Of a DNA stretch of 64,000 bases, positions 56,501-64,000 are shown in pieces. The DNA comes from Zygaena filipendulae (taxonomy: Eukaryota > Arthropoda > Insecta > Lepidoptera > Zygaenidae). Below the pieces are notes generated by a model. The model made no database searches. It saw only the letters and a list, made by a program, of their open reading frames with translations, and was not told where the DNA came from. Where the stretch lies: positions 1,222,501-1,286,500 of the forward strand of contig OU015672.1 of assembly GCA_907165275.2 (NCBI GenBank), in the 5' to 3' direction. Made by a program: the position numbers and the translations under genes. Within the stretch, counting starts at the first letter, position 1. Each line of letters starts with the position of its first letter.

Positions 56501-59500
56501 CGTGAAAGCATATAACAAACAAATAACTTCAATTTCGCATTAATAATATGTAGCAAGGAGTAACAGATTTGCAAGCTTTGTGACGAGTGTGAAACTTATT
56601 GTCGAGTCAATGTACTTTACTAATTACCACTTTTTAAGTCAACAAAGAATTTGACTACAACATGTTGACTAAATTTTAATTTTTAGTCTATCTTGTAGAT
56701 TAAAAAAGTATTGTACAAGTATTTTTTATTTTTTTACGTGATCAAAAAATAACGGCGATACATTGTTTTAAAATTCCGTGTGACGTCACACCTCCCGCTC
56801 CTAGATTTTAATGTGTTTTATCTAAGTAAAAGCTATTTTCCGCGGTTATTCTGAGATAAAAGTACCTACTACCCTATTTTTTTCTCTCTTCATAACGTGT
56901 AGTAGCAAAGTTTAATACAGTTTCACCCATGTTAATTTCGGAGTTTCCGCGGGAATTCCGGGATAAAAGTACCCTATGTGTCCTGAACAAACAAAGAGAC
57001 TCACTTTCGTATGGCACTGGACCCTTGGTGCGCGAGTCCGACTCGCACTTGGCCGGTTTCATTTTGTCGCCCCCGCCCCCCAGGAAGCGTGCAAGGTGGC
57101 CAAAGAGCTGGACGTGGGCGAGCCGACGGTGATCCGCGGCGAGGAGCTGCGCGCGCGCGGCATGGGCGGGCTGTACGGCGTGGGGCGCGCGGCCGCCTGC
57201 CCGCCCGCCCTCGTCGCGCTGTCCTACCGCCCGCCCGCCGCCGGGGCCGGGGGGGCGCCGCCCGCCGCCGGCGTCGCCTGGGTCGGCAAGGGCATCGTGT
57301 ACGACACCGGCGGCCTGTCGCTCAAGACCAGGGTGAGTTACTACACTTGTACTAATCAATATATAAGATGTGCTAAAATTAGCTGCAAATATTTGCAGGG
57401 CTGAAAGTATACGTTATAACAAACAGGATAATCGAAAAAATAATATTATAAGTTCGGTAATTATTCAGAATATGAGGAAAGTAAATTCAGTGAAAAAACA
57501 TTATAATTGTAGCGTGATTACTATTGTTTCACATTATGTAGATAAGATCACATTTGGATTGGTACTATATAGTATAAAGATAGATATACTTAAGAAATTT
57601 GAATAAGCATTATTAGTTTAGTACCTAATTATTAGTACCCAACTTGTGTATCAACACCATCTTACTTTTTTGTTTTGGTTAAATAAATAAAAAAAAAAAT
57701 TACATTCACAAGCTCACTTTTACGTATATAAGGCACGCGCCTCGCACACTTTTTTTTTTATTTTGAAAAACTAAACAAAATTGTCCTTTTTATTTAATGA
57801 ATATATTTATAACGGTGTATACTTTCAATCCTGTAAATATTTGCAGCTAGTTTTACCACACCTTGTACAGGGTGTAAAAAGACCGGTGACACAACCGCTA
57901 GGAATCCATATAACATAGTAATTGAAGTTATTCTGCAGTAAAAATATTGTTGGGAATCGTAATTTTATTTTTAGATTAAAAAAAAATTATTATTGCATGC
58001 AATGTACTCGCAAATCTACACCACAGAATAGCTACCAAATTACTTAAGAAAAAATATTGTTAATGTGATAAACTACAAAAATATTCAATAAGTAGTACTT
58101 ACGAAACTTTGAGGCTTAATTTCTTGAAAATTGTTGATTTCCCAGCTGAATTTCTACGTCTAAAATGTTCGTACTAAAATGGTGTAGAGAATTTCTGACA
58201 GCCTGTATATGAAACCTTCAAAAAGTGTTTCTTCAACTGAACGACGTGTGTGTGTCTGTGTGCGTGCGCCAGTCGTCGATGGTGGGCATGAAGGGCGACT
58301 GCGCGGGCGCGGCGGCGGTGCTGGGCGCGTTCGCGGCGGCGGTGCGCGCGCGGCCCACCGTGCCGCTGCACGCCGTGCTGTGCCTCGCCGAGAACTCGGT
58401 GGGGCCCCACGCCACCAGGTCGGGCCCCCACACACACACCACCACCCACCACCACCCCCTGCCGCCCACCACCATGGGTTATGCTATATGTTCGTGCGCA
58501 ACATATCTTGCGCGCGTTGCTATGGCAACTTGACGTTGTTAATTGTTATCTAAACTAACCGCCGCACTCAGTTAGTAAAGTATAGATTTTTAAAACAAAA
58601 CTGCCGCGATCAGACAAGTTTAAAAAATTAATGTTAATTGGTATCTAACTAATTAAGTTACAATGCCAATTAACATTAATTTACTGAACGTCTCTGATTG
58701 CGGCAGTTTTGTTTTAATAGTACATTGTTATCCTAGGGGTGAAAGTAACTTATTTAGTCCCGAGTAAGGAAAGTCAAAATAAAAATAGGAATTAGCTAAA
58801 GAAAAAATGAGTGAAGATCGGATAGTCGCTTGACACTTTCCCACCTATTTCTTTTTCTTTGGCCGGCTGGCTATTCAGCCAGTATTTTTTATTTACATTG
58901 TGGCGACCTAAAAAAAATATTATTTTTAATTATTAAGTATTAATTAAAGAAAATAAAAAAATATAAATAGGAATTAGCTTAAGAAAAAGTGAGTGAATTT
59001 TATTTTAATTAATACCTACTTAAACTTTACGTTATTTCAATTTTACATCGCGCTGGCTGTATAGAAAGTTGAGACATGGTTCAATAGAAATGTGAAAATA
59101 GACCTAGTTTTTTTTTAATAATTTGACAGTTGTCAGTTGAAAGCGATTCTCCCTAGGGCTGAAAAGGGTTACTTTCAACCCGCTTCTCAGGCAACTTCAG
59201 ACCTACTTTCCGAGTATGAGTAATGAAAAATCTATACTTAACTATGTAATCATTAAAGTCGACTCTGAGTGCGGCGGTGAGATTATAAAGAGCAAAATTT
59301 TGTGAGTTTGTAGGTTTGTGTCGTTGTAGAGGGTAATCTCTGAATCTACTGAACCGATTTTGAAAAATCTTTCACTTATAGAAAGCTAGAGTGATCCTAA
59401 GTGATATAGGGTACTTTTTATCCCGGTATTCCCGCGGGAACTCCAGAATTTGTGTGTTTGTGAGATTGTAGGGGGTAATCTCTGAATCCACTGAACCGAT

Positions 59501-62500
59501 TTTAAAAATTCTTTCTCTTATAAGAAGCTACAGTGATCCTGAGTGACTGAGGTATTTTTTTTCTCAGAATTCCCGCGGGAACTCCGGAATTACCGCGGGT
59601 GAGACCGGGTCAGCTAGTTTACAATAAGCAGAGATAACAAAATAATAAAGGAGTAAACTCCAGTCGTGCGTCGAAGCAAACACTCACACTTTTTTATAAT
59701 AATTAACTTTTATTTTTCCTCACAGACCGGACGATATCCACCAGCTGTATTCGGGGCGTTCCGTTGAGATCAACAATACGGATGCTGAAGGTAAACGACG
59801 TAAAAATTTCCTTACTAGTCTTAATACACTGACTATTTGCCGCAGTCTCGACCGCATAAGCTGGACTCTCTCGAGAACTCCAAAAATTATCCTCTCTGGT
59901 TGGATGAAGCAAGACACGTCGTGATAAAAATTTCGTCGAAATCGGTTTAGTAGATTAGCGTGGAAAAACATAGTGACACGAGATTATTATGTATTAAGGA
60001 TAGTAACACACAACGTAAATATGACGATCGTGTTCCCGAAGCGGTTATTATTGAATAGGCATGTTGACTAATTTTTATTTTTTAGTCCGTCTTGTAGATT
60101 ATTAAAAAATATTGGACACGTATTTTTTCTTTTTTTACGTAATCAAAAAATAACGGCGATATATTGAGTTGAAATTTCGCGTGACGTCACTATTCTGACA
60201 GTTTGTATGGCGGTTAGTGACGTCACGACCCCCTCACCCTAAACTTTAATTTTCTAACTGACGGACGGACTAATTAAAATTTTGATTTTCAAAAGTAGTC
60301 CACATCCATTGAACTGAAAAACCTTTATTAGAAACAAAAATTACAATATGCATATAAACAACTATACAATAACAAGTAGGTATTGAGGGTTCGCCTCTCA
60401 ACCGTCAGGCAGACGTCTAATTAGTGCTGTAATTTTAATTAGACACAATTTTTTTTATTTTATACCTATAATTATTTTAATGTAATTTCTTCATAACATT
60501 TTGTTATATTAATATCTACTAATATTATAAATGCGAAAGTAACTCCTGTCTATTCATGAAATTTTGCACACACGTTGTCAGGGATAGAGAGAAGGCATAG
60601 CGTACTTTATATCTCAAAGATAAAGTCCTATCCATAATTATAATTTGAATTTCCTACTGTTATTATTTGCACTGTTTATGTACACAATTGAAAGCTCGAT
60701 CGTAGTCTGATTTAAATAACACTTCAGTTTTCTTTTAATTAATACTGTCTTCTGTTTTGTGTTCTAAATAAACTAAATACATATATTATTTAATAAATGT
60801 GTGTCTGTGTGCGTGCAGGTCGGCTGGTGCTGAGCGACGGCGTGGTGTACGCGTGGCGCGACCTCAAGGCGGACACCATCGTCGACGTGGCCACGCTCAC
60901 TGGCGCCCAGGTACCTCACCACACCTCACCTCACCACACCTCACTTTACCTCACCACACCTCACCAAACCTCACTTTACCTCACCACACCTCACCAAACC
61001 TCACTTTACCTCACCAAACTTCACTTTACCTCATTACACCTCATCTTACCTTACCTCACCTCACTAAACCTTACCTCACCACACCTCATCTCACCTCACC
61101 ACACCTCACCTCACCTCACCTCACCTCACCTTGTCTCATCTCACCTCATCTACTGCATTATAAGCTTCAATAATCCCAGTAGAGCGGGCGTATTTTTTGA
61201 AAAATGAAATGAAACACTGTTTGCCGTCAAATTGGTACATTTTCAGTTGTATAAGCAGTGTTTTGCGGCGAGGATACACAGCGGATTCGGATAGGCTAAA
61301 TGGAACATTTTCGTTGAACGACGCTTAATGATGCGTTTTAAAATGAATATGTAGCACATTTTGGGGAGTTTACACGATAGTTCCGGGAGAAACATGGATA
61401 AATGGCGCATTCCACTCAATGACCAGCAGCTGACCCACACACGTTCCATTTTGAGGTCCACAAGGTCCATTTTGAGCGTGGAGACATACCACACAAATGG
61501 CAAAATATTATTATGTTTCTTGTTTAGTTTTGTTTCTTTATTCTTTATTTTGCCATCCGTTAAATTATTTTCATAAATCTTTCTTTTCTTTTCTGTTCGT
61601 AACGGCTACTAATGTGTGCGTGCGCGGGTGTGTGTCAGGGCACGGCGACGGGCAAGTACCACGCGGGCGTGCTGTCGAACAGCGCGGCGCTGGAGGCGCG
61701 CTGCGTGGCGGCGGGGCTGCGCGCCGGCGAGCTGGCGCACGCGCTGCCCTTCGCGCCGGAGCTGCACGCCGCCGAGTTCACCAGCGCGCTCGCTGACATG
61801 AAGAACAGCGTCTCGGTGAGGCCGCTCACACTCTTTTGGTCTTTGTCTTAGGGGGTTCGGGGGGGGGGGGGGTCGGAAATATCACAGGGAGGGGACGGGG
61901 GGGGGGCACACACGATTTCTAAACCGAACAGCGGCGCGTGGCCTTGACTCACTGTTGGCAGGCGACGATTTCAAATATTTAATCAGATCGTACCTGTATT
62001 TAAAGATAATATTCTGAAAATTTCAATGCTTTATAATAAAAAATACACACGTGATTTTGGGTATGGGGGGGGGGGGAGTCTTGAACCTCATCACATATCA
62101 CCAAGGGGAGCCGGGAGGGGGTTAAAATTAGCTAAAAAATACATTAATGGACGGCCCCTTATGGACTCCACACTAGCTGGTTTCACCTGCATTAATTTCA
62201 GAGTTCACGCGGGAATCGGGATAAAAAGTACCCCATGTCCTGTGCGCTCAGTTACAATTGAAACTCTTGAGCTCACAACAATAAGAAAACTTTTGTTGTT
62301 TAAATGATTACGGCCACTCTGAATGTGCAGTGTGTACCACTACTACTACTTTTGATGTTTATTGTAAACTGATCAGTTTATTAAGTGTTTATTATTTTTT
62401 TCGTCTGTCTGTCCGCGCATGCCCAGGACCGCAACAACGCGCAGCCGTCGTGCGCGGGGCTGTTCATCCTGTCGCACCTCGGGTTCGACTTCCCCGGCCA

Positions 62501-62611
62501 GTGGCTGCACATCGACATGGCGGCGCCCGCGCACTCGGTACGCACGCGCACGCACACACACACAGACACAAACACACACAGACACATACACACACACACA
62601 CACAGACACAA

Positions 62612-62642
<31 letters not shown>

Positions 62643-64000
62643 CATGTGATTAAGATAACAGCTATTTTTTATATCTATTTATTGAATTCAACAATATTAT
62701 AATAATAATCATAAAAAAGACATTTAAAGTCCGAGTAGGCTTGATGGTGTCGCGTCCAACTCTAAAGCATCCCATTTTGTTTTTAAGTTCTACCAGTTAA
62801 CTTAAAAACAAAATTTATTTATTTATTTATTTAAAAAAAAAATAGTTTTTAAGTTAACTGGTAGAACTTAAAAAACAAAATGGGATACTTTAGAGTTGAA
62901 ATGTTCATCATGCATCATGTTAGATTTAATTTTGTCCGGCGTAGTGAGGACTTCGGATATTATCGTCAAGTCCTAACACACTCCGTGTTATTTAAATATG
63001 CCTGCCCACTTTTGAGAACGGAGTTCTTTATCGCATGGTACGGATGGGAGTACAAATTCATTTTCCGTCACGGCGTCATACGTCTGCTATACGGAAAAAC
63101 AAAGCAACTGTAATTTTTTTTCGAAATAAGTTTTTTAATACAGTTGCTCAAAAAGTGGCATATTGCAGGGACGTATAGCGTTCGGGAAGTGGGCTATTAC
63201 ATACTCGAGCTTTTTCTTTACCTTTTCCGAACTCGTGCGTTCTCTTTCCCAACTGTCAAAAATGGCGAAACGACTTTGACACACTTTTTGTATTGCGCAA
63301 CGTAGGTTTCGTATTACTAATACGACTAGCGCCATCTCTTGATCACAGTTGGAACTTAGTTGAGTTTGTGTTTTTATTATTTTACTAAATTTATTCATTT
63401 TTTTCGCAACTGTATTAAAAATAGTTGTTCAGTACACGTGCGGGACCGTAATTGCAAAGAGTTCCGACTGTCAAATTTGTCGGAACTCTTTGCAATGACA
63501 GCCTTTCCGCACTTGTAATGAAATATACTATTATTTTTGTATTTTGCCTCTTTTCACGAATAACGGATTCGGTTTAATATGGAAAAAATTACTTTCTAAC
63601 CAAGTGTTCCACGACACTCAGGCGTTTTTTTTATTTACATTCGAAGTTGAAGTCGAGGCGTGTGGAACTTCGTTCCTAACGGGAGTCTTCGACTGTATTT
63701 TTATGTAATATACCCAATCGTTATGATCGTAGAATAATGACTATTTTCAGAAGAAAAATTAAGCAAGTGATTTTTTGTAGATAATTGTATAAAAATTATT
63801 TTATATTTTTATTCTGTGTTAAAACTAAAACTATGTTTTACTTGTATGTCAAGTTTCATAATTACATATTTAGACGAAAAATGTATGTTGAAAAAATTAG
63901 TAAAATTATTTGAAGAGACTGCTCTGTAAAGTTAAAGATTTGTTATATCCGTCACTTTTCTACGACTATGACGTAATTTGTTCCCAATAACGTGCGCAGG
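53398..64000 (+). CDS. NPEPL1: Leucyl-aminopeptidase-like protein, NPEPL1 type (M17 family; 3' end outside window)
   Basis: Ten exons join into 511 codons that follow human NPEPL1 from start to MAAPAHS. Family knowledge: M17 enzymes are di-zinc or di-manganese exopeptidases removing N-terminal residues, usually hexameric. Metal and catalytic residues by alignment: Lys300 (WVGKGI), Asp305 (YDTGGLS), Lys312, Asp323 (MKGDC), Asp382 and Glu384 (NTDAEGRL), Arg386; all are present. Expected substrate and compartment are not known from sequence. The final acceptor (GTGCGCAG) ends at 63999 and base 64000 is the G expected to begin the GERATGFG-like segment. Exons are very GC-rich; most introns start with tandem repeats. 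Confidence 0.95.
53655..54012 (+). mobile_element. Non-LTR retrotransposon 3' fragment (RT C-terminus, zinc knuckle)
   Basis: Open frame 53669-53923 reads LCRACMEVDETAAHVLLEC, the Cys-x2-Cys ... His-x4-Cys knuckle at the end of insect LINE reverse transcriptases, then a normal stop. The 3' end carries a TACAAA repeat tail (53987-54009). It is 5'-truncated, lies 100 bp after exon 1 and looks young. Confidence 0.8.
54158..54340 (+). CDS. NPEPL1: NPEPL1 exon 2
   Basis: After a TG-rich acceptor. Reads AWKRALRCVSGNPGDNVEMW, then SIVSLPSRRSRHSAPSRSHA and ETNSFVV. Aligns with AALPCRVSRHNSPSAAHFITRLVR of human NPEPL1. Phase 0 both sides. Confidence 0.92.
54370..54860 (+). repeat. Degenerate tandem array (GGCAATAAAGGCGCC-type units) in intron 2
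   Basis: About eight units of roughly 45-70 bp share GCAATAAAGGCGCCTTACTT and CACTAGCAAT motifs. A lepidopteran GTGGTACACCTGATGG repeat (54499-54595) interrupts the array. Confidence 0.75.
55109..55292 (+). CDS. NPEPL1: NPEPL1 exon 3
   Basis: Reads LVCRKRDVYASAVAIARSFP, then MYSARTSVAPLAATAG and LTVEIQLVKEDAR. Matches VCEQPEVFASACALARAFPLF and VTVEFFLVGQD of human NPEPL1. Donor G/GTGAGT, phase 1. Confidence 0.95.
55350..55760 (+). repeat. Degenerate 24-bp minisatellite in intron 3
   Basis: Around fifteen units of the form GGTAACTTTTGGGGAACTTT with growing divergence to the right. A 118-bp unrelated segment (55404-55521) separates the first two units from the rest. Confidence 0.9.
56003..56172 (+). 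CDS. NPEPL1: NPEPL1 exon 4
   Basis: Reads EDKAEEEGMGPMDPLLLNNA, then LSDEELATLQAAADATRLAA and RIADTPTNFMNVDNFIE, matching RLAARIVDTPCNEMNTDTFLE of human NPEPL1. Phase 0 at donor GAG/GTGCGC. Confidence 0.96.
56660..56985. repeat. Truncated CRE-MITE followed by CCGCGG-type repeats
   Basis: Left end ACATGTTGACTAA at 56660 and one GTGACGTCAC, cut off near 56828. A CCGCGG-type piece follows, close to the exon-5 acceptor. Confidence 0.7.
57084..57332 (+). CDS. NPEPL1: NPEPL1 exon 5 (first metal ligands)
   Basis: Reads EACKVAKELDVGEPTVIRGE, then GMGGLYGVGRAAACPPALVA and WVGKGIVYDTGGLSLKTR. Carries the Lys and Asp metal ligands and the catalytic Lys. Acceptor CCCCCAG, phase 0. Confidence 0.97.
57360..57869. 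mobile_element. TIR element with ends ATATAAGATGTGCTAAAATT, second copy
   Basis: Same terminal repeats as 24623-25079; it begins 27 bp after exon 5. Confidence 0.85.
58273..58418 (+). CDS. NPEPL1: NPEPL1 exon 6
   Basis: TG-rich acceptor ending GCGCCAG. Reads SSMVGMKGDCAGAAAVLGAF, then LHAVLCLAENSVGPHATR, matching MPGMKRDCGGAAAVLGAF of human NPEPL1. The Asp in MKGDC is a metal ligand. Confidence 0.97.
58558..59279. mobile_element. Foldback MITE (second copy) with a 500-bp nested insert
   Basis: Outer parts match 33437-33677; about 58722-59222 is a separate AT-rich insert with its own GTGAAAGTAAC/GGTTACTTTCA inverted ends. Confidence 0.8.
59280..59620 (-). repeat. CCGCGG-type repeats, inverted
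   Basis: Two inverted units, each with GGGTAATCTCTGAATC and a CCCGCGGGAACTCC core, ending GGTCAGCTAGTTT. Confidence 0.75.
59726..59790 (+). CDS. NPEPL1: NPEPL1 exon 7 (active-site motif, part 1)
   Basis: Reads RPDDIHQLYSGRSVEINNTD-AE. NTDAE, completed by GRL in exon 8, is the M17 signature with Asp and Glu metal ligands. Unlike most exons it has ordinary GC content and a conventional TTTTTCCTCACAG acceptor. Confidence 0.97.
60054..60310 (+). mobile_element. CRE-bearing MITE, subfamily A, internally deleted
   Basis: Both TGACGTCA octamers are kept; about 70 bp of the right half is missing. Confidence 0.85.
60819..60910 (+). CDS. NPEPL1: NPEPL1 exon 8 (active-site motif, part 2)
   Basis: TG-rich acceptor. 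Reads GRLVLSDGVVYAWRDLKADT, then IVDVATLTGAQ; contains the catalytic Arg of NTDAEGRL. Confidence 0.97.
60912..61150 (+). repeat. CCTCACCACA-type array starting at the exon-8 donor
   Basis: A unit of about 30 bp, ACCTCACCACACCTCACC followed by AAACCTCACTTT, begins 2 bp inside the intron and grades into shorter CCTCA units. Confidence 0.95.
61639..61815 (+). CDS. NPEPL1: NPEPL1 exon 9
   Basis: TG-rich acceptor ending GTGTGTCAG. Reads GTATGKYHAGVLSNSAALEA, then LPFAPELHAAEFTSALADMK and NSVS, matching IATGKYHAAVLTNSAEWEAAC and FTSAVADMKNSV of human NPEPL1. Confidence 0.97.
61853..62165. repeat. Poly-G tracts and repeat related to 49405-49850
   Basis: Runs of 10-14 G at 61859-61872, 61899-61908 and 62066-62077 sit in a degenerate element ending ACATTAATGGACGGCCCC. 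Confidence 0.7.
62427..62537 (+). CDS. NPEPL1: NPEPL1 exon 10
   Basis: Reads DRNNAQPSCAGLFILSHLGF, then DFPGQWLHIDMAAPAHS, matching SCAGLFIASHIGFDWPGVWV of human NPEPL1. Donor TCG/GTACGC, followed at once by a (CA)n run. Confidence 0.97.
62546..62643 (+). repeat. (CA)n/(CAGA)n/(GA)n microsatellite at the exon-10 donor
   Basis: CG/CA alternation starts about 3 bp into the intron and ends in a perfect GA run at 62622-62641. Confidence 0.97.
62757..62897. repeat. Small foldback with TTTA centre
   Basis: Left arm CCAACTCTAAAGCATCCCA and TTTAAGTTCTACCAGTTAAC pair with 62849-62897 around a (TTTA)n centre. Confidence 0.85.
63136..63525 (+). mobile_element. TIR element with ends TAATACAGTTGC, second copy
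   Basis: Closely matches 31584-32014, including the internal AACGACTTTGACACAC region and the inverted GAGTTCCGACTGTCAA/GTCGGAACTC tail. Confidence 0.8.

Overview
The window is eukaryotic nuclear DNA from an insect, almost certainly a moth or butterfly. The evidence is spliceosomal genes with very GC-rich coding exons in AT-rich introns, together with dense repeats of types familiar from Lepidoptera: the short repeat that starts CTAGCTGT-CCCGCGG, pieces containing ACCGACTTCCAAAAAGGAGG, pieces containing GTGGTACACCTGATGGTAA, tRNA-headed SINEs and many MITEs. The species cannot be named from the sequence.

Two genes are present, both on the + strand. Gene 1 (5676-42657, 23 coding exons) encodes an oxysterol-binding-protein-related protein of the ORP3/6/7 class. 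It has an N-terminal PH domain (exons 3-4), a linker with a classic FFAT motif (exon 14) and a C-terminal lipid-transfer domain with the SHHPP signature (exons 16-23). The exon chain keeps one open frame (6648 nt, 2215 codons plus stop). One exon, exon 6 (14152-17844), is extraordinary: 1231 AT-rich codons with no counterpart in known ORPs. It enters and leaves in phase 1, so it can be skipped to give a normal 984-residue ORP. Two same-orientation MITE copies flank it.

Gene 2 (53398 to beyond the window end; possible extra first exon at 52578-52644) encodes an M17 leucyl-aminopeptidase-like protein of the NPEPL1 type. Its metal-binding and catalytic residues are intact. The last acceptor in view ends at 63999, so only one base of the next exon is visible.

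Layout: 1-5.6 kb upstream repeats; 5.6-42.7 kb gene 1; 42.7-52.6 kb AT-rich intergenic DNA with MITEs and no convincing gene; 52.6-64 kb gene 2. The two genes show no obvious functional link beyond adjacency.

The most unusual signals are these. A 96-bp array of 17 copies in intron 4 repeats the end of the second PH exon together with its 5' splice site; use of any downstream donor puts TGA directly after the exon. A second, degenerate array of the same kind starts at the exon-18 donor. Many other introns also begin with tandem repeats. A MITE family carries paired TGACGTCA (CRE) octamers. A near-perfect 570-bp palindrome lies inside gene 1. Exon coordinates come from reading-frame continuity, splice dinucleotides and family conservation; there is no transcript evidence.
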